This document shows positions 1-6,570 of a DNA stretch of 6,661 nt, piece after piece; position 1 is the first letter of the stretch; each line of letters begins with the position of its first letter. Both the position numbers and the translations under genes were made by a program. The notes beneath the pieces were generated by a model. That model searched no databases, was not told the origin of the DNA, and saw only the letters and a list, made by a program, of their open reading frames with translations. The stretch is from Fermentibacter danicus (GTDB lineage Bacteria > Fermentibacterota > Fermentibacteria > Fermentibacterales > Fermentibacteraceae): NCBI GenBank assembly GCA_001618615.1, contig LKHB01000207.1, positions 1 to 6,661 on the forward strand, written 5' to 3'.

Positions 1-537
1 AGGCTCTTCGTAGTCCACAGGCTCGACAGGGGCACGAGCGGAGTGATCCTCTTCGCCCGGACGGCGGAGGTCCACAGGACGCTTTCCATCGCCTTCCAGT
101 CCGGGGGCGTCGCGAAGACTTATCATGCCGCGGCTCTGGGATGCGTCGATGAATGCACGATCACGGCGCCGCTCCGGAGGTTCGGATCGGGCAGGGTATG
201 GGCGGACCCGCTGCGGGGGAAGCCCAGCACGACTTCGATCAGGGTTCTCGAGCGAGGCGGGGGGTTCTCGTTGGTCGAGGCGCATCCCCTTACGGGAAGG
301 CAGCACCAGATAAGAGCCCACCTCGCCTTCATCGGCCATCCCGTGGCGGGCGACCCCGTTTACTCCCGCGCTTCATGCGCGTTCTGGCCCAGGCTGATGC
401 TCCACGCATCGAAAATCGAGCTGGTGTCGTTCGGAAACGGGATCTCCTTCGAGGCCCCCATCCCCGGATCGTTTACGGAAGCTCTGGAAAGGGCCCGGTC
501 GAGGGCCGGAGGAGGAAGCGACGATGGAAGGACGTGA
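1..537 (+). CDS. RluA-family pseudouridine synthase, C-terminal part (5' end outside window)
   Basis: This enzyme converts specific uridines of rRNA or tRNA to pseudouridine in the cytoplasm. The reading frame is open from base 1, so the gene enters the window already in progress; 178 codons are visible before TGA. The first visible residues hold the family's catalytic motif HRLDRGTSG (residues 6-14 of the fragment), with the catalytic Asp at residue 9. It is followed by a conserved KTY segment and then by the second signature LTGRQHQIR (97-105) and GHPVAGDPVY (112-121). All of these occur in the right order and spacing for the RluA/RluC/RluD catalytic domain. The N-terminal part of the catalytic domain, and an S4 RNA-binding domain if there is one, lie outside the window. 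The target site cannot be told from this part, so no symbol is given. Its last 14 bases overlap the start of the PAS gene downstream, which suggests a shared transcript and coupled translation. Confidence 0.93.
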   Translation, partial: RLFVVHRLDRGTSGVILFARTAEVHRTLSIAFQSGGVAKTYHAAALGCVDECTITAPLRRFGSGRVWADPLRGKPSTTSIRVLERGGGFSLVEAHPLTGRQHQIRAHLAFIGHPVAGDPVYSRASCAFWPRLMLHASKIELVSFGNGISFEAPIPGSFTEALERARSRAGGGSDDGRT

Positions 538-844
538 CTGGACGGATGAATTCCCTGCATCCGTGGTCGTGACCGGTGCGGACGGCACGATCCTCTACAT
601 GAACGGAAGGGCTGCGGCCACCTTCGCCGCAGAGGGAGGAGCCGCACTGGTGGGACACGACGTGAGGGACTGCCATCCGCCGGCCGCCCGGGAGAAGGTG
701 GAGGAGCTCTTCGCTACCAGGCGCCTGAACGCCTACACCATAGAAAAGAACGGGGTGCGCAAGCTGATATACCAGAGCCCGTGGTACGACGGGGGTGAGT
801 TCGCGGGATTCGTGGAGCTGTCGCTCCCGATTCCCGGGGAGATG
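524..844 (+). CDS. small single-domain PAS protein (3' end lost in gap)
   Basis: The visible 107 residues form one PAS sensory domain and nothing else. Residues 10-30 give the typical start (FPASVVVTGADGTILYMN). A DCHPP motif follows near residues 49-53, as in the PAS domains found in DUF438/hemerythrin-like proteins. The end is a beta-rich stretch (KLIYQSPWYDGGEFAGFVEL). PAS domains bind small ligands or cofactors, or mediate protein contacts; no output domain such as a kinase or GGDEF is visible. ATG 524 is preceded by a strong GGAGGAGG ribosome site about 8 nt upstream, inside the end of the pseudouridine synthase gene. Related short PAS proteins, as I remember them, end a few residues after an 'IP.EM' stretch. 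The NN at 845 directly follows such a Met, so probably only the last few codons are missing. The apparent continuation across NN to a stop at 859 is in foreign sequence and should be ignored. The ligand and partner are unknown. Confidence 0.82.
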
Positions 845-846
845 NN
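845..846. other. assembly gap placeholder (NN) between two convergent truncated genes
   Basis: Two Ns separate the + strand PAS gene from a - strand small gene. Both reading frames run into the Ns without a credible stop, so the true sequence here should hold the 3' ends of both genes and perhaps a terminator. The gap length cannot be told from the window. The adjacency of the two sides rests on the assembler only. Confidence 0.8.
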
Positions 847-1031
847 TCCATCGACTTGACCCCGCCGTCCCGGTTGATCTTCTTCGGCGCGGAACCGCCG
901 GCACTGAACGGCTTGTGCGGCTTGTAAGCGGGTTTGGCATGCCCGCCGTCGTTCTTCTTTGAAAATCCCCCGCCGCCGGCCTTTCCGCCGATCGGGGAGC
1001 CCTTGCTCCTGGATGCGCCTTCCTTGCCCAT
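847..1031 (-). CDS. small basic Gly/Lys-rich protein of unknown function (3' end lost in gap)
   Basis: I do not recognise this protein. The visible 61 residues start MGKEGASRSKGSP and are dominated by Gly (15) and Lys (11), with Ser and Pro, two Arg and only three acidic residues, so the chain is strongly positive and probably disordered. There is a two-copy imperfect repeat: AGGGGFSKKNDGG (residues 18-30) and AGGSAPKKINRDGG (44-57), separated by a Lys/Pro segment (AKPAYKPHKPFS). There is no signal peptide or membrane segment. The start is chosen because GGAGGT lies 5 nt before this ATG on the - strand; the frame extends further upstream but without a comparable ribosome site. Third codon positions are mostly G or C, like the neighbouring genes, which supports coding. 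By composition alone it could bind RNA, DNA or the ribosome, or be a linker-like N-terminus of a longer protein. The frame continues into the NN at 845-846, so the real length is unknown. Confidence 0.6.
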
Positions 1032-1080
1032 CTCGACCTCCGGTTTTGGAAATCCCTTCCGAATACTAACGAGGGGCAAA

Positions 1081-1099
1081 CCCCGGCGGAAGCCCGGGG
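1081..1099. other. GC-rich hairpin in intergenic region
   Basis: CCCCGG (1081-1086) and CCGGGG (1094-1099) can pair across a 7-nt loop. On the - strand the hairpin lies about 50 nt before the start of the small basic protein and is followed by TTTG. The overlapping GGGG (1073-1076) can pair instead with CCCC (1081-1084) around CAAA, so the two foldings exclude each other. This could be a leader structure of the - strand gene or chance pairing in GC-rich DNA. Confidence 0.3.
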
Positions 1100-1148
1100 A
1101 GGCCGGGACGCCACGATGATTCCCCACTATGCTCGGAGCGGCCTGATG

Positions 1149-1180
1149 CGCATCGCGCTAGACCTTCGCGATGCGTTTTC
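1149..1180 (+). terminator. Rho-independent terminator-like hairpin upstream of the EIIA gene
   Basis: CGCATCGCG (1149-1157) and CGCGATGCG (1167-1175) form a perfect 9-bp stem with a 9-nt loop. TTTTC follows immediately on the + strand; the - strand side has no T run, so the signal points rightward. The nearest + strand gene ending upstream is the PAS gene, some 300 nt back across the gap and the opposite-strand small gene. The EIIA start codon lies about 58 nt downstream. It may therefore end a long 3' UTR or a small RNA, or act as an attenuator in the EIIA leader. Apart from this and the hairpin at 1081-1099, the 206 nt between 1032 and 1237 show no convincing gene. Promoter-like elements there are weak (for example TAGTAT on the - strand near 1063-1068). 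Confidence 0.5.
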
Positions 1181-1237
1181 GCCATATTGTCATTCTGGAA
1201 CGGGCCGCCCGCCCGCATTATCGACCGGAAGGCAGGT

Positions 1238-1705
1238 ATGAACCTCTTCGACGTCATATCCCCCGAGCGGGTCATGATCCTCGAGTCCGCCTCAAAGGCC
1301 GGCGTCCTCAGGGAGTTGACCAATCTCCTCACCGCTACGGGAATAGTGGCGAATCCCGGCGAACTCGAGAGGCTGATTCTTGAACGCGAGGCGCTCATGA
1401 GCACGGGCATCGGCCTGGGCATCGCGGTTCCGCATGCCCGCATCGCAGGTCTGTCCACTTCATGCATCGCCTTCGGGATCAGTCCGGAAGGCATCAGAGA
1501 CTACGAATCCATAGACGGATCGCCGGTCAGGATAGTTGCGATGATCATCACCGGCACGCAGAGGCAGCGGGAGTACATCGAACTCCTCTCCTCCCTCGCC
1601 AGGCTCTTCAAGGACGAGTCCACACGAGAGAGAGTCCTCTCCGCAAGGACTACGAAGGAGCTCTGGGAGACGCTGATGCACGAGCAGTCAGGCCTGCTGG
1701 CGTAA
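1238..1705 (+). CDS. stand-alone PTS EIIA type-2 domain protein (PtsN/FruA-IIA-like)
   Basis: The 155-residue protein is one complete EIIA domain of the fructose/mannitol/nitrogen (type 2) class, close to the usual length. These proteins accept a phosphoryl group from HPr or NPr on a histidine. They then pass it to a sugar-specific EIIB or, in EIIA-Ntr proteins, act as regulators. The active-site signature is GIGLGIAVPHAR with His66 as the predicted phosphorylated residue. A second histidine present in some transport-type EIIAs, in the later 'HL' position, is Tyr113 here (REYIELL). The start at 1238 is chosen because the EIIA fold begins with this MNLFDVISPE segment and a purine-rich GGAAGGCAGG lies just upstream; an in-frame ATG at 1187 would add 17 unconserved residues. 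No EIIB, EIIC, HPr, EI or rpoN gene is in the window, so a regulatory role is more likely than sugar transport, but this is inference. Confidence 0.9.
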   Translation: MNLFDVISPERVMILESASKAGVLRELTNLLTATGIVANPGELERLILEREALMSTGIGLGIAVPHARIAGLSTSCIAFGISPEGIRDYESIDGSPVRIVAMIITGTQRQREYIELLSSLARLFKDESTRERVLSARTTKELWETLMHEQSGLLA

Positions 1706-1809
1706 CAAGATCCCGTATCCCCCCGAATAAGCGCAGCCCTCGAGTCCATGGCCGGCCCGGGCATCACTCATCGCGGCCGGAGCATCCGATTCGAGTTGCA
1801 GAATTAGAA

Positions 1810-1833
1810 CGGGGGCGGGTCACCCCGCCCCCG
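1810..1833. terminator. GC-rich hairpin, probable bidirectional terminator
   Basis: CGGGGGCGGG (1810-1819) pairs perfectly with CCCGCCCCCG (1824-1833) around TCAC. It lies between the convergent EIIA gene (stop at 1705) and nifJ (stop at 1855), 21 nt beyond the nifJ stop. The T content after the stem is modest on both sides (ACTCCTTTCG rightward, GTTCTAATTC leftward). The very stable stem and its placement support a terminator for nifJ and probably for the EIIA gene. The rest of 1706-1854 shows nothing else I can support. Confidence 0.65.
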
Positions 1834-1854
1834 ACTCCTTTCGACCACTGATCG

Positions 1855-4800
1855 TCAGTAGGTCATGGCCGCCATCTGTTCGTAGATCTTGAAGCGCCTG
1901 GCGACCTCTGCCCTCGCCATTTCCATCAGCTCCGCGGCGCGAGCGGGGTCGGAATCGACGAGACTCCTGAACCTCGTCTCCTTGTACGCGAACTCGCTGA
2001 AGTCGATCGAAGGGGCCTTGCTGTCGAGCTGCAGGGGGTTCTGTCCCTCTTCGATCCTGCGCGGGTCGAACCTCAGCAGCGGCCAGTAGCCGGAGTTGAC
2101 CGCCAGCTTGTGGTGGTCCAGCCCGGTCCGCATGTCGATGCCCTGGTTGATGCAGTGGGAGTAGGCGATGACGATGCTGGGACCGTCGTAGGATTCAGCT
2201 TCGACGAGGGCTCTGACCGCCTGGGCGTAGTTGGCGCCCATGGCGATCTTCGCGACGTAGATGTTCTGATAGGTCATCGCCAGCATGGCGAGATCCTTCT
2301 TGGGCATGGACTTGCCGGATGCGGCGAAGCGCGCCACTGCGCCCAGCGGCGTGGCCTTGGAGCACTGCCCTCCGGTGTTGGAGTAGACCTCGGTGTCGAG
2401 CACGAGGACGTTGATGTTCCGTCCCTGCGCAAGCACGTGGTCCAGACCGCCGTAGCCGATGTCGTAGGCCCAGCCGTCCCCGCCGATCACCCATACGCTG
2501 CGGCGGAGGAGGAAGCTGCTCACGGACGCGAGCTGTCGCGCCTCGGGGGTGTCGATGCCGGCGAGCCTGCTGCGGAGGACCTCCAGGTTCCGCCTCTGCT
2601 CGGCGATCTCCTGCTCGGTCTTCTGCTCGTTGCCCAGCAGGGATTCGACGAGTTCGGGCCCGATGCTGCCGGACATCCGGTTGAGCAGCTCGGTCGCGAA
2701 CTCCGTCTGCCTGTCCGCCGTGAGCCTGAAGCCGAAGCCGAACTCCGCGGCGTCCTCGAAGAGGCTGTTGTTCCAGGCCGGCCCTCTGCCGTCCGCATTC
2801 ACGCAGTAGGGTGTGGTGGGCAGGTTGCCGCCGTAGATCGAACTGCAGCCGGTGGCGTTGGCGATGACCGCCCTGTCTCCGAAGAGCTGCGTCATCAGCT
2901 TGACGTACGGGGTCTCGCCGCATCCTGCGCATGCGCCCGAGAACTCGAACAGAGGCCTCATGAGCTGCGAGCCCTTCACGGTCTCCCTGTCCAGCTTCCC
3001 GCGGTCGAAGTCGGGTATGGAGAGGAAGAAGTCGAAGAAACTCTTCTCCTTCTCCACCACCTCCGCATGGTTCTCCATGTTGATGGCCTTGCGACCAGGC
3101 TCGTTGCGGTTCTTCCCCGGGCAGGCGTTAACGCACGCCCCGCAGCCGGTGCAGTCCTCGGGGGCGACCTGCACCGTCCACTTCATGCCCTTGAAGTCGC
3201 CACCCTTCGCATCGACGCTCCGGAACCCGTCCGGCGCGCCTTCGAGGACGCCGGGATCGAACGCCTTCAACCGGATCGCGGCATGGGAACACACGAGGCT
3301 GCAGACCCCGCACTGCAGGCAGTGGGCGGGATCCCACACGGGGACTTCCATGGCGATGTTGCGCTTCTCCCATTTCGTGGTGGAAAGAGGCCAGGTGCCG
3401 TCGGCCGGCATGGCTGACACGGGCAGGGAGTCGCCGTTCTTCGAGATGATGGCCGCCGTCACGGAGCGGACGAACTCCGGAGCTTCGGCCGGGATCGGGG
3501 GCGTGATATCCCTCGTGGCCGTAATCTGCTTCGGATAGTCGACCTCGTGCAGGTTGGCCAGCGTGGCGTCGACCGCCTCGAAGTTCTTGCGGACGACGTC
3601 CTCTCCCTTGCGGCCGTAGGACTTCCTTATCGCGTTCTTGATCTTGTCGATGGCCTCTTCACGGGGCAGTATGCCCGAGATGGCGAAGAAGCAGGTCTGC
3701 ATCACCGTGTTGATCCTGACGCCCATTCCGTTCTCACGCGCGACCTTGTACGCGTCGATCACGAACAGGCGGATTTTCTTCTCCAGTATCTGCTTCTGGA
3801 CCGACAGGGGCAGATGGTCCCAGACCTCTGCGGGCGGGTGGGGTGAATTGAGGAGGACCGTGGCGCCCTGCGCCGCATAGCCCATCACGTCGTACTGCTC
3901 GAGGAAGATGCTCTGGTGGCATCCCACGAAGCCGGCCTTGGAGACCAGGCAGGTCTGCCTGATGGGCTTCGGACCGAACCGGAGATGGCTGACGGTGAGA
4001 GTCCCGGCCTTCTTGGAGTCGTAGACGAAGTAGCCCTGTGCGAAGAAGTCCGTCTCCTCGCCTATGATCTTGATGGAGTTCTTGTTGGCGCCTACGGTCC
4101 CGTCGGAGCCCAGTCCGAGGAACACGGCCTGATGCATCCCGGGCGACTCGAGGCTGAATTCATCGCTGACCTCGAGAGACGAGTGCGTCACGTCGTCGTC
4201 TATCCCGACAGTGAAATGCCTGATGGGGGAGGGCTTCCCGGCCTCGTCGAAGACCGCCGCGACCATGGCCGGCGTGAACTCCTTGCTGCCGAGGCCGTAC
4301 CTGCCGCCGATCACCCTCACAGAGGAGCGGCCCGTCTCCGCCAGTGCGTTNNAAGGCCTCGGAATTGAACGGCCTGTAGAGGCGGACCTTGAGGAGGCCG
4401 ACCTTCGAGCCGCCCGCCACGAGGCTGTCCACGGTCTCGTGGGCGACCTCGGCGCCTGAGCACATCATCACCAGCACACGGTCGGCGTCGGGAGCGCCAG
4501 TGTATTCGAACAGGCTGTACGCGCGGCCGGTGAGGGACGCGAAGCGGTCCATCGCATCCTGGACTATGCCGGGCACGGCGAGATAGTACGGATTGACCGT
4601 CTCCCGGCCCTGGAAGTAAACGTCGGGATTCTGGCTGGTCCCTCTCAGGACCGGCCTCTCCGGATCGAGGGCGCGGTTGCGGAAGGCAGCCACGGCCTCG
4701 NNATGAACGGCACCCTGGCCCTGAGCGTGGATGCATGGGCGATCAGAGCCAGATCCATCGCCTCCTGGACCGAGTTGCTCGCCAGGAGGGCGAAGCCGGT

Positions 4801-5214
4801 CTGACGGACGGCCATGACGTCGCTGTGGTCTCCGAAGATGGACAGCCCCTGGCAGGCCAGGGCGCGTGCCGATACGTGGAAAACGGCGGGGGTCAGCTCC
4901 CCGGCGATCTTGTACATTGTGGGGATCATCAGGAGGAGGCCCTGGGAAGCCGTGAACGTGGTCGTGAGAGCCCCGGACTGAAGGGCTCCGTGTACGGCCG
5001 CGGCGGCGCCGCCCTCGCTCTGCATCTCCTGGACGAGCGGAACGGTTCCCCAGAGGTTCTTCCTGCCCCTGGCGGACCACTCGTCGGCATACTCTCCCAT
5101 GGTGCTTGACGGCGTAATCGGGTAGATCGCTATCACTTCGCTCAGCTTGTGCGCGATGGTCGCGGTCGCCTCGTTGCCGTCTATCGTGACCATCGTCCTG
5201 CGGGACTCTTCCAT
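1855..5214 (-). CDS. nifJ: pyruvate:ferredoxin (flavodoxin) oxidoreductase, single-chain; interrupted by two sequence gaps
   Basis: This cytoplasmic enzyme oxidises pyruvate with CoA to acetyl-CoA and CO2, using thiamine diphosphate (TPP) and three [4Fe-4S] clusters, and reduces ferredoxin or flavodoxin. Three pieces in different frames make one protein: 5214-4703 (about 170 residues), 4700-4353 (about 115) and 4350-1855 (831). Adding about 60 residues lost in the two NN gaps gives near 1,180, the normal PFOR length. Visible in order: YPITPSS (residues 31-37); QSEGGA, with Glu67 as the likely TPP-activating Glu; TSQNPDVYFQGRE; GGRYGLGSKEF; two CxxCxxCxxxC cluster motifs (about 3287-3328 and 3118-3156); CAGCGE for the TPP-proximal cluster (2914-2931); and the TPP-binding GDGWAYDIGYGG with DTEVYSNTGGQ (about 2365-2490). 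No key residue is missing outside the gaps. ATG 5214 is chosen for the AAAGGCGG upstream; an in-frame ATG seven codons later has a poor site. It lies 43 nt behind asnS on the same strand and ends before the 1810-1833 hairpin. Confidence 0.95.
4351..4352. other. assembly gap placeholder inside nifJ
   Basis: Reading the - strand, the protein stops after YRPFNSEA plus a partial codon (TTn) and resumes as NALAETGRSSVRVIGGRYG in another frame. In PFORs these two segments are separated by roughly 30 residues containing the conserved VLDRTKEPGA stretch. About 90-100 nt are therefore missing behind the two Ns. Confidence 0.85.
4701..4702. other. assembly gap placeholder inside nifJ
   Basis: Reading the - strand, the protein stops after STLRARVPF plus a partial codon (ATn) and resumes with EAVAAFRNRALDPERP in another frame. 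PFORs carry about 30 residues between these points, including the very conserved FDGFRTSHE motif, none of which is present. About 85-90 nt appear to be missing. Confidence 0.85.
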
Positions 5215-5257
5215 TGTATCCGCCTTTCGAAGGTATCCGGCCCGTGCCGGGGAGGGA

Positions 5258-6527
5258 TCAGACCATGCTCCCGAAGGTCCTCGGGAAGGGGAGCACGTCT
5301 CTAATGTTCTTAATGCCGGTGAGATACATCAGCATCCGTTCGAACCCGAGGCCGAAGCCCGCGTGGGGAGCCGTGCCCCATCGTCTCGTGTCGAAGTACC
5401 AGCCGTAGGTCGAGGGATCCAGCCCCAGCTCGGCGGCTCTCCGGGCAAGGACGTCGGGACGCTCCTCCCTCTGGCTCCCCCCGACCAGCTCGCCGACTCC
5501 GGGGATCAGCAGGTCCGTGCACGCAACCGTTCTGCCGTCGTCGTTCATGCGCATGTAGAAGGGCTTGAAGGAGGCGGGGTAGTCGGTTACGAAGACCGGC
5601 CTCGAGAAGACCTCCTCCGCGAGGAAGCGCTCCTGCTCGGCGGCGGGCTTGTCCCCCCATTCGAGGGGAGGAATCCTTCCGGCGCCCTGTTTCCCGATTA
5701 TGTCGGCGGCTTCGGTGTACGTGATCCGGGCGAACGCGGCGTCNNATGAGCCGGATGTCGTCGTCGAGGTCCATGAAGGCGGCCTCCGGCTCGATCATCC
5801 AGAACTCCGCCGCATGGACCCTGGTGTCCGACGGCTCGGCCCGGAATGTCGGCCCGAAGGTGTACACTCCTCCCAGGGCCAGGGCGAGCGGCTCGGCTTC
5901 GAGCTGGGCGCTGACGGTCAGATAGGCCTTCTTCCTGAAGAAGTCCCTGGTGTAGTCGACCTCCCCGTCGTTCATCGGAATGCTGTCCAGGGGGAGGGTT
6001 GTGACCTGGAAGATCTCTCCGCCGCCCTCGCAGTCGCTCGAAGTGAGGATCGGAGGGTGGACGTAGCTGAATCCCCTGCCGTCGAAGAACGAATGCACTT
6101 CCATGGCGAGCCGGTGCCTCATCCTGAATACCGCAGAGAAGGTATTTGTTCTCGGACGGAGCTGGGGGAGCGTGCGGAGGAACTCCATGCTGTGCCGCTT
6201 CGGCTGCAGGGGGTAATCTCCGTCACTGGCGCCTACCAGTTCGAGGGAAGCCGCGTGGACCTCCCTCGCCTGACCCGAGCCGCTCGATTCGACGAGCCTT
6301 CCCGTTACCTTGATGCAGGCTCCGTTGGTGACGACGGAGAGCGCCGCCTCGTCGAAGAGGCTTCTGTCGAAGACTATCTGGATATTGCCGAAGGATGACC
6401 CGTCGTTCAGCGACGTGAAGGCTACCGCGCTGGAAACCCGGTTGCTGCGCACCCAGCCGTAGATCGTCACTTCGGTGCCGATCGGACAGGTGGACAGCGC
6501 TTCGCGGACGGTGGTCCTCTTGATCAT
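5258..6527 (-). CDS. asnS: asparaginyl-tRNA synthetase (class IIb), interrupted by one sequence gap
   Basis: The enzyme attaches asparagine to tRNA-Asn using ATP, in the cytoplasm. Residues 1 to about 100 form the OB-fold anticodon-binding domain (VTIYGWVRSNR at 20-30). The class II catalytic core follows: LRPRTNTFSAVFRMRH (123-138), HPPILTSSDCEGGGEIFQV (157-175), SAQLEAE (206-212), and motif 2 in YTFGPTFRAE with AEFWMIEPE (222-231, 240-248). After the gap come YMRMNDDGRT, IPGVGELVGGSQREER and motif 3 in GLGFERMLMYLTG, ending with the NIRDVLPFPRT tail typical of AsnRS. The visible 260 + 161 residues plus about 40 lost at 5744-5745 give about 460, the usual size. ATG 6527 is chosen for GGAGG 8 nt upstream and because the conserved domain starts there. 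A GTG at 6560 has a worse site, although the frame is open to the window edge. nifJ follows 43 nt downstream. A weak 5-bp hairpin (5237-5250) lies between them without a T run, so co-transcription is likely. Confidence 0.95.
5744..5745. other. assembly gap placeholder inside asnS
   Basis: Reading the - strand, the protein stops after MDLDDDIRL plus a partial codon (ATn) and resumes with DAAFARITYTEA in another frame. In AsnRS the intervening helical segment is about 40 residues, so roughly 120 nt are missing. The two halves match consecutive parts of one protein, so the gene is probably intact in the organism. Confidence 0.85.
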
Positions 6528-6564
6528 GGCGGCATCCTCCGGAGAAAGGAAACGGGACACTCCA

Positions 6565-6570
6565 ATAATA
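6565..6570 (-). promoter_or_regulatory. possible -10 element upstream of asnS
   Basis: TATTAT on the - strand matches the TATAAT consensus at five of six positions. It would start transcription about 30 nt before the chosen asnS start. No good -35 element sits 16-18 nt upstream of it, so this is tentative. The rest of 6571-6661 contains no gene I can support. Confidence 0.25.

Noticed and set aside
934..1119. + strand frame of 61 codons opposite the small basic gene
   Set aside because: It has no good ribosome site and its sequence is the complement of the better supported - strand frame with GGAGGT at its start.
1116..1241. 41-codon + strand ORF whose TGA overlaps the EIIA start as ATGA
   Set aside because: The overlap resembles a leader peptide, but the purine-rich stretch is too far upstream, the ORF runs through the 1149-1175 inverted repeat, and its peptide shows no conserved or regulatory codon pattern.
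2110..3417. Long + strand open frame (435 codons) opposite nifJ
   Set aside because: It is the mirror of a highly conserved PFOR coding region in GC-rich DNA. It lacks any recognisable domain and its composition (Val/Gly/Arg/Ala/Asp) is typical of antisense shadows.
1855..5214. nifJ as a frameshifted pseudogene or as a split multi-subunit PFOR
   Set aside because: Every frame change coincides with an N run and with loss of a conserved block. The domains lie in the single-chain order and there are no starts or stops of separate subunits.
5237..5250. Hairpin between asnS and nifJ as a terminator
   Set aside because: The stem is only 5 bp (CCGGC/GCCGG) with no T run on the transcribed side.
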